From Humulus lupulus (lineage: Eukaryota > Streptophyta > Magnoliopsida > Rosales > Cannabaceae), in NCBI RefSeq assembly GCF_963169125.1, contig NC_084801.1, forward strand, positions 115,595,061-115,659,060: 64,000 nt of DNA. Reading direction: 5' to 3'. The stretch's first letter is position 1, and each line of letters opens with the position of its first letter. A program made the position numbers and the translations under genes. The notes beneath the pieces are model-generated. The model was not told where the DNA came from. It saw nothing but the letters and a program-made list of their open reading frames with translations, and did not search any database. Below, one piece after another: positions 35,917 to 46,806 of the stretch.

Positions 35917-36245
35917 GTTATTATGTCGATTCTAGGTTTCTCATAACAATAACATATGCATGTACTTCAAATAAGAGATTTTATTACTCAAATACATTTG
36001 CAAATTATCAAAGTAAATAGGTGACCAAAATATATTGTGGAACCCCGATGCCTCACCAAACCTCTTTTATCATTTATTTTCCTTTCATTTCAATTCTTCA
36101 AAACCACAAAAATATAATTTCTTTTACTACTTTCACATTACTTACATTCTAACTGTTTTAGTTGTTCTTTGTTTCTTTTGTGGAATCGAACACCCATCTA
36201 TACTACGACTACCGCTAAATGGAAGTCACGTTTGGGCGTTAAACA

Positions 36246-37315
36246 GTCTCCATGGAATTTTTTTAATTTATTCACATAACTACTTGTGAATCCCAACTTC
36301 TAAGTCTTTGATGTTGTACAATCAAACATGTACAAAGTATAACAAGTGTTAAAATTATAGAAATAATAAAGATGATAATGATCACTCATTATCTATTTAA
36401 TCTTATCTAATATGATTATATTCCATTTCCAAAATACTAATTTTGCTTAGCATTCTAGTTGTATGTAAGTTGGGTTTGAATTCCAAGTTCACATGCAAAT
36501 TACTTGAATTCCAAATATTTAGACTTCCTTTTGATCAGATCAAACAAGTCTCTAAGTGACTCTACTTTTAATGTTGCATGAAAATTTCTAGAAATTTTCT
36601 TTGCATTTAATCAAAGTTAAACATATCTCAAATAAATGTCAATCAGTATTGATTTACTATTTATTATTTTTTTTTAGCTTTGAATATTAAAATGTTCAAC
36701 ATACATCTCTATGTATTAACTAAATGATTATGTGATTTTTGAGCCTTTATAAGAGAAAGGTCTTTTGGTTAACTTTAATTAACAAACTATATAAACATGG
36801 AGAGAACCAATGAATGGTTCCAGTAAAAGACTTTCTTTTATTTGTTTTATGTGTCTAATTAATTACAAGGCAATCTAAAAAATAATTCACATATATGTTC
36901 CACTTAATTGTGGTTGGAATAAGATGTCTTATTTATTAAATCCATGATTTGCACAATAATGAATAATGAATAATGAATAATTATCATATATATAGTCATT
37001 GATGAAATAGGTGGAACAAGTATATTTCAAAAAATAATAACTGAATTTATTATCTAAAAGAAATATTAAACGTGTTCACTCATCAAATAAAGGAATCTAA
37101 AAACATAGTTTCTAGAACTAATATAAAGAAAGAACTTATTAATTTCTTTCATAATGAAAATCAACTATTTCAAAATGACAAAAAATTTAAATTATTTTAA
37201 ACTAAACAAAATAAATTTCTAAACTAATCTTTTCTTTATTCAATCGTCTTCATCATTTCTTCTTCACTTTGATTTCAATGCAATTACTCTTTTTCTCAAA
37301 AGATTTCTGCATCCC
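36246..37315. other. AT-rich stretch with no recognised element
   Basis: No coding signal, LTR end or inverted repeat that I can support. A short AATAATGAATAATGAATAATGAATAATT run lies at 36956-36983. This may be decayed CopF internal sequence. Confidence 0.4.
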
Positions 37316-37783
37316 TGAAGACAAGAACATATGAAAAATAATATTAGTGGCATAATTTTGAATCAACCATTCAAAATATTAAAGAAGATTTCGAATTTAC
37401 CCCGTATTTCATAAATTAAGCATGTGCTATAACATCACTTTTATCATGGCCCACATCTCATATGCAGTTTCTATAACCATATATCTTTCTTTAATGTCGC
37501 CATGCATGGTCGATAACATGCATAGACGTGCCAGGTGATTCAATCTCATCCATTCAGCACAATTTTCATGTTCATCAAAGTTGGATGAAAAGCTTGGAAC
37601 CTCTGGAGGTAGATCATAGATCACTCCATACAAGTTTTGTGTTCCGAAGACAATGTGAATCCCTTCGTACCATCTTCTTATGTGGTTAAGACTAAATGGA
37701 ATCATTTCCAAGAGTTTGTCAATGAGGTATGTTTGATTTCCCAAGTTTTCAAGGACTTGATCAGGATTAATAGAATTAACCAT
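37316..37783 (-). pseudogene. CopF gag, N-terminal part
   Basis: From ATG 37783 on the minus strand (MVNSINPDQVLENL), just after TTTCTAG. The segment RRWYEGIHIVFGTQNLYGVI and RLNHLARLCMLSTMHGDIK has the layout of a copia gag (UBN2-like) N-terminus. The continuous frame stops near 37427. A GTAAAT donor-like site at about 37401 and a TTGTCTTCAG acceptor-like site at about 37316 could bound a short intron, leading into a Lys/Glu-rich stretch, but this is weak. Confidence 0.55.
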
Positions 37784-37840
37784 TGTTGCTAGAAATAAAT
37801 AAATAAAATTTAATGAATTAAAACATATAATAAATACCAA

Positions 37841-38742
37841 ATTTTATTTGGAAAAGTAAATATGATGCATGAATGCAACATATAAAAACACATAAAAAAT
37901 ATATACTAATCCATGATAAATTAATTTGAAAATTAATGGACCGCCTTGGGGTAGGTCAGACTGACTCCAAATTATTTTTGAGACAAGTCTTAATTTCATA
38001 AGTGAAAACTTCAAAACGTCTTTTTCTCTTTTGACTTAAGAACTACCACTAGTTTGGTCAAGATGCACTAGTCGTGCTCGAAAGCCTAGATACATCTTTG
38101 GAGTGTAACCCATTATTTTCAATCAATGACTTAACTCAAGAGTGTGTCTTAAGGTCAGTCAAACTTGAAATACATGTTATATTCTCATAAGAGAAGTCAA
38201 CCTTGAGATAAAATAAATATACTCAGAAGTCTTTCCTTAGGGAGGTTGCAAACGGAGACGACACGAGGCCCTTCCTATGCCTCTCGGTGTTCAACCAATA
38301 ATGGATACCATGAGACTTATTGTCATAACTCCCTCTCTCACTCACTATTTTGGAAAAGTGTGTTTTTCACAAAATCAATATTTTTTTAATTTATTTGTAA
38401 AAATAAAATTAATTATTTTTACAAAATGATATTCTAATAATTACTAATCCAATTAAGCAAAACATAAATTTTTTTTGCCATTAATTCTAATTCTAATTTT
38501 GCATTAATTAAGAGAATATCATTTTTATTTTAATAAAATATGTTTCATTAAAACAAAAAAATTAAACAACTTTAATTTCAATTTGCCATCTTAACTAATT
38601 AAGACTAAATTTATTATTATATGAATTATCACATATAAACACATAACAAAAAATATAGGACGTTCCTAATAGCATGTTTTTACACGAATGTAATGCATGT
38701 TAAGTGCATACTGTATGGGTATATGAATGGCATGTTATAATG
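37841..38742 (-). other. CopF leader, left part
   Basis: Noncoding. On the minus strand it contains a region (38230-38340) with GAGAGGCATAGGAAGGGCCTCGTG and CCTAAGGAAAG, loosely like the CopC leader at 17650-17690. The last five bases, TAATG (38738-38742), are the left flank of TatE; the right flank is AAATG, a duplication with one change. Confidence 0.5.
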
Positions 38743-39541
38743 TGTTACACCCAGATTTCGAGCTATGTTAATTATGACCTCGAAAGTTGGATTCGCAAAT
38801 CAGTGGACTCATAAGGTTGGAAACATGCTCCAGGATTGTATGTCGAGCTTACAGGATGTAGACGACCTCGAGTATGGTGACCTCGAAGTATTCATGATCT
38901 CGAAATATAGCTCCGGGAACACACTCAGCTTCAGGGACGACTTCGGATCAGGGGTCCCGAGCTCGACGCACGTACGGTCTCGAAAGCCATGTGGCCTCGG
39001 GAGATGTTTCCAACTCGATAGATGACGGGAAACCTGGGAGGCTAAAGCCTTAGAGATACGCGATAACCACCTTGAATATCTACAAGTGTTATAAATATGA
39101 GATGTAATTCTCATCTATTATTGTAAATCCCCTAGAATCATGGGATATTATTTGGTCAGTTATACGTCCCCTGATCTTTAGGAGACGTTTCCTTTTATAT
39201 CTGATTGTAGGCATTTAAAGCCATTTATTTTATTTATACAAAAAGAGTAACTACCCAAAATATGTGGGATAGTATTCTGCAGCCTTCCCTATAAATAGAG
39301 AAGCCATGCACCATTGTAAAGGACCGAAATGCTGATCCTTGAGAGAAAACTCTGGAGAATTCATTCTTGAAGAATTCCGAGAGATAATCTTGAGTTTAAT
39401 AACAAAGACTCGTGGACTAGGCAAATTTAACTGCTGAACCACGTAAAAATCGTGTGTTTACATTGTTTTATTTCAATTGGCCATTTTCAATTATTGTTTT
39501 CGTGCTCTTCTTTCATTGTTTGACGAAAAATGGCGTCAACA
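38743..39541 (+). repeat. TatE 5' LTR (799 bp)
   Basis: Starts TGTTACACCC and ends GGCGTCAACA. A TATA box (CTATAAATAG) lies at about 39290. The GAACCACGTAAAAATCGTGTG stretch near 39435 is shared with TatB and is a likely U5 feature. An 86-codon open frame occurs in both LTRs but shows no coding character. Confidence 0.97.
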
Positions 39542-39544
39542 GTT

Positions 39545-39562
39545 TGGTGCTTTCATTGAGAG
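39545..39562 (+). promoter_or_regulatory. TatE primer-binding site
   Basis: TGGTGCTTTCATTGAGAG, three bases after the LTR, identical to the site in TatD. Confidence 0.8.
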
Positions 39563-39589
39563 CCTTAAGCAATCATCCCTGAGAAAATC

Positions 39590-41829
39590 ATGGCCACAAA
39601 CAATCAGAACACCCCTGAGGAAAATTACCCAAGACGTTCTGGAAAACAACCAATGGAGAACCCGGATGTTGAGGAGAGGAGTGGGTCTTCTGATTCCCGG
39701 GGACCACCGCCTCCACCAAGGGATGAGGATATGTACTACAATCCTGAGAGTTACGTTCCTATTGTAGAACTGGAAAACCGGCAGTTGAAACAGCTGTTGG
39801 CAGAGGCCAACAAACGGAATGAGGAGTTGACTAGGATAGCCGCAGAGGCGCAGGTGGCTCAGCCCCCGCCTCCACGCGAAAACCAAGTCCCTCCTCCAAG
39901 GGACGTGCATGTTCCTCCCCGGAGGCCCCGTGGGCGTCCACGAAAGGATGTTGCCACAAGGAGGCCGACTCAACCTCCGACGCCAGCAGAGCCATCTGCT
40001 CCTCCTAGGCCACAGAGGAATACTCGAGCTCGGGTCCCGCCTAACCCGCCTGTGGAAGTGCCTACCGGAACTGAGAATGACCGAACCCCTGCAGAGGCTC
40101 GGACTCAGGTTCCTGGGAGTGCGCCGAATGCGACTGACCTGTCTCGGGCAAATTCTAGACCCTCTAGGCCGCGACAAGGGCGGCAGCCACTGTCGCCTAT
40201 ATGGTTCCCTCCATCACCCATAGGATATCCTTCACCTCCCCGTAGAAACGCTCAACCTGTTCGAGATCAGGATCAAGGGCGTACGGGGGAAAGACAAGGA
40301 AACAGGGAGACTTTCCAGGAGCGGAGAACCGCACCATCTGAGAGAAGTCAAACGTCTCGGTCTCGCACTGCGGAGATGAGGCGACGTGGAAAGAATCCAT
40401 CACGAAATGACCGAGCAATGAGTTTCACCAGTGATGAGTCCGGAGAGACCAGGTCCATCAGTAAACACGACCGTGGTCGTAAAAATACTGGAAGTCACAA
40501 GAATCGTCCCGACCTGCGAAATCATCTGAATAAGAGTAGGGGAAGGGAGATCAAACAAATCCGGACCTGAGGGATCGCTTGAACAGACGTAGAGATCCCT
40601 CGCGGAGATGCGAGCCTGGAATCACGATCAATGACAGTCAATTCCAGACAGCACTTCCTACTGACCCAGTCCAAGAAAGAATCGATCAGCTCGAAAAAGC
40701 CTTTAGGCTTTTGAAGAATGAATGAGGATTGGGTCAATATGAGGACTCTCATGAGGAGCTCGAGCCGTTTGCTCCCCATATTTCCAACACTCAATTTCCT
40801 CAAGGGTTCCGGATTCCTCATGTCCCAGCGTTCGAAGGAAAGACCGACCCATATAGTCACCTGAGTATGTTCAACACTATTATGAGAGCCAGTAACGTGG
40901 GTTACGAGCTCAGGTGCATGTTGTTTCCAACATCATTGGCAGGACCTGCCAAAAGTTGGTTCGAAAAATATAAAAGACACTCATTAACTTCGTGGGAGCA
41001 GTTGTCTAGAGACTTTAAGAAGCAGTTCCGAGCTATGATGGGAGTGAGACCAGAGGCATCCACCCTAACTAACGTCCAACAACAGCCGGGCGAAACACTG
41101 AAAAGTTACCTGACAAGATATAATCTGGAAGTCGTCCGAGCTCGGGACGTGGATGACAGTGGGCACTTAATGGCTATCCGAGCTGGTTTTTTACCCGGAA
41201 GTTCCCTTTGGGATGACATGCAAGGAAAACCGGTGAAGTCGATAACCGAGTTTAACAGACGTGAGCAGAGATTTGTCAATGTAGAGGAGGCGAGGTCTAC
41301 GCTCAAAGCGACCTCGCAGACCGAAACTACAACGATAAACATCAACTCTGCCTCAACCTCGGCTGACCCAGCAACTCCACAGCCTACGTCGGAGAATCCC
41401 TCCAAGAGGAAAAAGAACGAAGGAAATAATCCCGAAGCTGAGGGAGGAAAGAAAAAGAAAGGAGAGAAGTATTTCTCCGTCTATAAAGTGCACACCGAGC
41501 TCAACGAGTCTCAGGAAAACATATACCTGGCTAATGAAAACCAGGTCCCCTTCAGGCGTCCGGACTCGATGAGAAATCAAAAATCCAAGAGGGATTCCAG
41601 TAAGTATTGCATGTTCCACAGAGACACCGGACACACAACTGATGAATGTCGACAACTGAAGGAAGAGATCGAAGGGTTGATCTCGAGAGGCTACTTCCGG
41701 CAGTATGTTAAAAACCAGAACACTGGTCAGACGGCCGCAAGCCAGAGAGTAGCCGCGCCTCCGACGACACAAAATAATAACTCCCGATCTCGGGAAGAGG
41801 ACAGGCCCCCCCCCCCCCCCCCCCGATAG
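39590..41829 (+). pseudogene. TatE gag, broken
   Basis: Start ATG 39590. Residues 1-326 are Pro/Arg/Glu-rich with a short helix (VELENRQLKQLLAEANKRNEEL). A frameshift near 40560 and an in-frame TGA at 40723-40725 (an Arg codon CGA is likely) precede the gag core at 40729: [42 protein letters not shown]. The tail has a zinc-finger variant ([14 protein letters not shown] near 41610) and [13 protein letters not shown]. The frame is then lost in a run of 19 C at 41806-41824, where TatB has only three Pro codons. Encoded proteins would be truncated. Confidence 0.92.
41806..41824 (+). repeat. Run of 19 cytosines in TatE gag-pol
   Basis: The run lies in a Pro codon stretch and shifts the frame between gag and the protease region. 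TatB at the same place (near 2030) reads [10 protein letters not shown] without such a run. Confidence 0.95.
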
Positions 41830-44800
41830 ATGGAGAGGACGTAATAACCATCTCGGGAGGGCCTCAACTCGCAGGAGGAGGCAGGAATGCCCAAAAGAGA
41901 TATGTTAACGAGCTTAAGACGGGGGATGGGTCTCCTTATGAACCCGAACCTAGGGCACCTAAAAGCCAGAGGATTGAAACAAAACCCATAACCTTCACTG
42001 AGGAGGATGCCTCCCATGTTCAGTTTCCACATCATGATCCACTCGTTATTACTCTTCAGCTCGCCAACAAAAGAGTCCGCCGAGTTCTCATAGATAATGG
42101 GAGCTCAGTCAACATTCTTTACAAAGCAACCCTCGAGAAAATGGGACTCTCCCTTCGCGACCTGAAGGCATGTGCAACTACTTTGTACGGCTTTTCAGGA
42201 GAAGGAACTGCCTGTATGGGATTCATTGAGCTCCCTGTGACCTTGGGAGACTACCCAGTCTCGGTGACCAAGATAATGGAGTTTGTGGTAGTAGATTTAC
42301 CATCTGCCTACAATGTGCTGCTCGGGAGACCCGCCCTGGTCGGGCTGGGGGCAGTTTCATCTGTAAGGCATCTGGCCCTTAAGTTCCCGACCCCTAGCGG
42401 AATCGGGACATTAAAAGGAGACCAACTGGCAGGGAGGGAATGCTATAGCATCTCCTTGAGGGGAAAGAAGCAAACGAGCGCTCAGGCACTCGTTATCATA
42501 CAAAATAAAGATGGAACGGTCTTAGAAATCGACGAGGAGATTGATCCAAGGATTGAGGAGAAAGTTGACCTCGAACCTCTAGAGGAGCTCGAAGAAATTC
42601 AGTTCGAGGAAGCTAAACCCTTGAGAAAGGTGAAGGTCGGGAAACACCTCCCAGATAAGACAAAATAGCAATTAATTTGCTTTCTGAAGGAAAACCAAGA
42701 TGTCTTCGCGTGGTCACACTCAAACATGGTGGGGATAAGTCCAAATGTAGCGAGCCACGCACTGAACATAGACAAAAGCTTCCCCCTGAAGCAACAAAAA
42801 CGAAGACAGCTGGACGAAGACAGAAAGAAAGCATTAAAGGAGGAAGTTGACAAGTTAAAAGCAAACCATTTCATTAGGGATGCCTTTTACCCTGACTGGG
42901 TGGCCAATCTGGTGTTGGTGCCAAAGCCCAATGGGACGTGGAGAACCTGTATTGACTACTCGAATCTCAACAAAGCTTGCCCAAAAGACTGTTTTTCGCT
43001 GCCAAGGATTGATCAGCTCGTGGATGCCACGGCGGGGCATGGCCTGATGTCATTCATGGATGCCTATTCTGGATATAACCAAATTCCCATGCATGCCCCC
43101 GACCAAGAACATACGAGCTTCATCACAGATAAAGGGCTCTACTGCTACAATGTCATGCCGTTCGGACTCAAGAATGCTGGAGCCACGTACCAGCGGCTCG
43201 TAAGCATGATGTTTTCGGAACAAATTGGGAACAACATGGAGGTTTATGTTGATGACATGCTTGTCAAGTCTCAACTTAACAAGAACCATGTTGATGACCT
43301 CGAAGAGTGCTTCGGCGTGCTCAGAAAATACAACATGAAGCTAAATCCTCAGAAGTGCACTTTTGGGGTATCTTCGGGAAAATTTCTGGGCTTTATTGTG
43401 AATTCACGTGGAATCGAGGCTAACCCCGACAAGATCAAGGCCTTGATTGACATGCCTTCACCTCGGAAGCATAAAGATGCCCAAAGCTTGACTGGCAGGA
43501 TGGCAGCCCTAAGCAGATTCATCTCGAAATCAACGGATCGTGGCCTTCCATTCTTCAACTTATTGAGAGGAAGTAAGAAGTTTGAATGGACAGAGGAGTG
43601 TGAGCTGGCCTTTCAGGAGCTCAAAAAGCACCTAGCTGAACCACCCATCCTGTTAAAACCTGAGACGGGAGAAGTATTGTATTTATACCTCTCAACCACC
43701 GAACACGCGATAAGCGCGGTGCTCATTCGAGAAGAAGAGAGGGTGCAAAAACCCGTCTACTACATCAGTAAAAGATTACTGGGGGCAGAGTCAAGATATC
43801 CATTGATGGAGAAACTCGCCCTTAGTCTAATTCATTCATCTCGTAAGCTCCGCCCCTACTTTCAGGCACATCCCATTCATGTAGTGACAGATCAACCACT
43901 TAGACAAGTCCTGTCTAAACCAGAAGCTTCAGGTCGACTTCTTAAATGGGCTGTTGAGCTCGGACAGTTCGAGATCACCTACCATCCGAGGAAGACCATT
44001 AAGGCACAGGCATTGGCGGACTTTATAGTGGAATGTACTGGAATAGCCGACGACGAGGTAATAACCACGGCCCACGAGCTATGGAAACTTTACGTCAACG
44101 GCTCATCAAATGAAAACGGAGCAAGGGCAGGGGTTATTCTGATCACCCCCGCAGGGAGTAAATTTCACTTCGCTTTAAGATTTGGCTTTAAAGCATCGAA
44201 TAATGAGGCCGAGTACTAGGCTCTACTCGCGGGACTACGAATAGCAAAAGAACTCAAGGCTAAAGCTATACATTGCTATAGTGACTCCCAGCTCGTAGTT
44301 AATCAAATTTTGGGAGAATACCAGGCTCGTGGCACAAGAATAGCAGCTTATCTGGAGAAGGCAAAATCCGCATTAGAGTATTTCGAGTTTTATGCAATCA
44401 AACAGGTTCCCCGAGAATGAAACTCAAATGCAGATGCCTTAGCTCGACTCGCCACCTCAGCCGAAAATGAAGAGCTGAACATTATACCCATAGAACACCT
44501 ATCAACACCCAGCATTAGTGAGCCGGAAGAGGAAGATGTGTGTATGATCGAAACAGAGCCAACCTGGATGACCCCGATAGTCGATTACCTCGAAAACGGA
44601 ATTCTTCCAAAAGATCGGAATCAGGCTCGAAAGTTGATGTATCAACTTCCTCGGTACACCATTTTAGACGGAAAACTATATAGAAGGGGATATTCCATGC
44701 CATTGCTTAGATGTGTAACCCCACCCCCCCCCCCGAAGCTAAGAAAATCATTGAAGAAATTCATGAAGGGTTCTGCGGAGACCACACCGGGGGGCATAGC

Positions 44801-45807
44801 CTGTCCAAGAAGATCATACGCCAGGGATATTTCTGGCCAACCATTAAAACGGATTCTTTCGAGTATGTGAAGAAGTGCGACAAATGCCAGAGATTCTCCA
44901 CGATACCCCGAGCTCCACCATCCGAACTGACAATGTTGACATCCCCATGGCCTTTCGCGGTATGGGGCATCGACCTCATAGGCTCTCTCCCGACTGGCAA
45001 AGGCGGAGTAAAATATGTTGTAGTCGCCGTTGATTACTTCACGAAATGGACGGAGGCTGAACCATTGGCGACCATAACTTCGAAAAAGATCATTGATTTC
45101 GTGGTAAAGAACATCGTATGCCGATACGGAGTACCAAGGAAGATCTTATCCGATAACGGAACCCAGTTCGATTGCGATTTGTTCACCAACTTTTTGAAAA
45201 GAACGGCATAATAAAGAGTTTTTCATCAGTGGCTCACCCTCAAGAGAATGGTCAGGTTGAAGCCGTTAACAAAACTCTCAAAAGTTCTTTAAAGAAAAAG
45301 TTGGAGGAAGCAAAGGGACGATGGCCCGAGGAATTGCCTCAAGTCCTTTGGGGGTATAGGACCACAACTCGGACATCAACAGGACATACCCCGTTCTCTC
45401 TAGCATACGGCTGCGAGGCAATGTTGCCCGTCGAGGTCGAAATCCCAACGATCCGAACTCAAATTTACGATCAAAATTCAAATCACACTCGGCTCGAAGA
45501 AAACCTAGACTTGATCGAAGAGAAAAGAGAAGAGGCTCAGCTGAGAAATGCTGCTTACCAGCAACGCATTATCAGATATTTCAACAAGAGGGTTCGAGAT
45601 CGAAAGTTCGGAATGGGAGATCTGGTGTTGAGACGCGTATTCTTAGCAACCCGAGATCCAGCAGCTGGAGTGCTCGGGCCGAACTGGGAAGGACCATACC
45701 AGATAGAGTCAGTCATCCGACCCGGCGTATACAAACTTGCGAGATTGGACAGGAGCCTAGTACCGCGAGCATGGAATGGCGAACACCTTAGACCTTACTA
45801 TCAGTAG
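41830..45807 (+). pseudogene. TatE pol: protease, reverse transcriptase, RNase H, integrase, broken
   Basis: Protease near 42087 has VLIDNGSSVNILY, so the catalytic triplet is Asp-Asn-Gly. In-frame TAG at 42666. Reverse transcriptase at 42880-43500: KPNGTWRTCIDYSNLNKACPKD, SFMDAYSGYNQIPM, YVDD at 43245-43256. RNase H runs to about 44460, with TAG at 44217 (a Glu codon expected) and TGA at 44418 (Trp or Gln expected). A run of 11 C at 44724-44734 shifts the frame before the integrase zinc region (EIHEGFCGDH, KKCDKCQRF). Core integrase has GIDLIGSLP (44965), LSDNGTQFD (45150) and ENGQVEAVNKTLK (45244), with one more frameshift near 45195. The tail PYQIESVIRPGVYKLARLD ends at TAA 45805. No chromodomain. 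Confidence 0.94.
44724..44734 (+). repeat. Run of 11 cytosines in TatE pol
   Basis: Within codons for TPPEAKK before the integrase zinc region. The frame before it (mod 3 = 0) and after it (mod 3 = 2) differ. Confidence 0.93.
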
Positions 45808-46036
45808 TGTAGGAAGTGTGTTGCCTGTAACCATGATTTTCTATATGTATTAGCTTGTCTGTTTTTGAATTCCATCAAATAAAAGACCTATTTTGTTCAA
45901 TATGCAATCTCTTTTTGTTTTTTTTTATTTTTGCAATCTCTCTTAATTTAATAATCTATGGTCACACTCATAGGATTTTAAGGGGGCATCATTGGTATAT
46001 ATACCATCAGCTTAAAAATAAAATATATATATATAA

Positions 46037-46322
46037 AGTATTTGGATGTAACCAAGTACGCGAGCTTAGATAGTTCGGACATAACCGAATTATCAAAAAG
46101 TATTTGGATATGACATAACCGAATTATCAAAAAGTATTTGGATATAACCAAGTACGCGAGCTTAGATAGTTCGGACATAACCAAATTATCAAAAACATAA
46201 AGTATTTGGATATAACTAAATATGCGAGCTTAGATAGTCCGGACATAACTGAACCATCAAAAACCTAAAACGTTTGGAGTTAACCAGATGTGCAAACTTA
46301 ACAGGTTTGGAACAAACCGGCC
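46037..46322 (+). repeat. Tandem repeats in the TatE pol/antisense-gene spacer, unit about 62-68 bp
   Basis: Units start AGTATTTGGATATAACCAAGTACGCGAG at 46037, 46099 (internally deleted, 34 bp), 46133 and 46201, with a decayed fifth from 46269. Each ends in a GGACATAACCGAATTATCAAAA-type stretch. The rest of 45808-46806 is AT-rich without coding signal. Tandem repeats in this spacer are common in Tat-lineage elements. Confidence 0.88.
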
Positions 46323-46806
46323 AAAAAATTAATCGATGATAAGTAGGAACCCAAACCTATTTCGAGATGAGTCGAGATTGAGGCTGGAATACCTTAAAGA
46401 AAAATAGTTTCGAACTCTTAACCTCGGAGAAAAAACTGAGGATGAGGAAAAGTGACTAAACAAAAAGATATAACCAAATCATATGCGTTACATACCATAT
46501 AAGTACTTCCGGGTTCATGGTTAAAGTAATATCCGACCTTGATAAATAACGAGGTCGGAAGCGGATAATTCGAACAAACTATGCATGAATGCATTGAGTT
46601 TCGAGCCTAAAATCCAAACTATGTTTATGTGAATAAATAAACATAACTGATTCATCAACATAAAATGTGCAAAATATTTCGAGCCAAGAAATGTAAAGCA
46701 TGTAAAAGAATAGTTAAAGAAATTGTACCAGCCTCGTGGGCATAAATTAAAATAATTACAAAATAGGGGGACGCAGCCCCAATAAATGATCTCCCCGAGG
46801 TCAGAT

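Larger units (their letters stand above)
27704..36245 (+). mobile_element. GypG: pol-less gypsy-type element, plus strand
   Basis: Defined by the end of a 5' LTR (27704-27835), an Athila/Tat-type primer site (27841-27858), one gag-like ORF (30464-31300), a purine tract (31516-31528) and a 3' LTR ending GGGCGTTAAACA at 36245. No protease, reverse transcriptase or integrase is visible. The two solo Tekay-type LTRs inside it (27909-30209 and 33563-35916) account for 4.7 kb. Without them the surviving element is about 3.9 kb, with the 5' LTR mostly missing. Best read as a non-autonomous (TR-GAG or LARD-like) element. Confidence 0.62.
31529..36245 (+). repeat. GypG 3' LTR, interrupted by SoloT2
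   Basis: The right end is firm because it matches the 5' LTR end. The left end (TGAGCATATTC at 31529) is inferred only from the adjacent purine tract. Without SoloT2 it would be about 2.36 kb. Contents: a TA run at 31946-31963, a CA run at 32407-32422, and a TATA box at 33058-33065 with a pyrimidine-rich start region. There is also an imperfect duplication of about 95 bp (33430-33500 versus 33530-33562 plus 35922-35960) built on TAGTCTTTTACTGCATATTGTC and TTCTCATAACAATA; SoloT2 lies in its second copy. Confidence 0.5.

Noticed and set aside
37427..37840. A host single-copy gene
   Set aside because: The residue pattern fits a copia gag N-terminus and it lies downstream of a copia primer site and leader on the same strand.
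38765..39025. An 86-codon open frame present in both TatE LTRs, and a 101-codon frame on the other strand
   Set aside because: They are identical only because the LTRs are copies of each other. No known motif, and the frames overlap the TATA and transcript start region.
42599..42874. Ser/Phe/Cys-rich minus-strand frames over TatE and TatD pol
   Set aside because: Composition is that of antisense reading of Lys/Glu-rich coding; no conserved motif between TatD and TatE at these places, unlike the true antisense gene.
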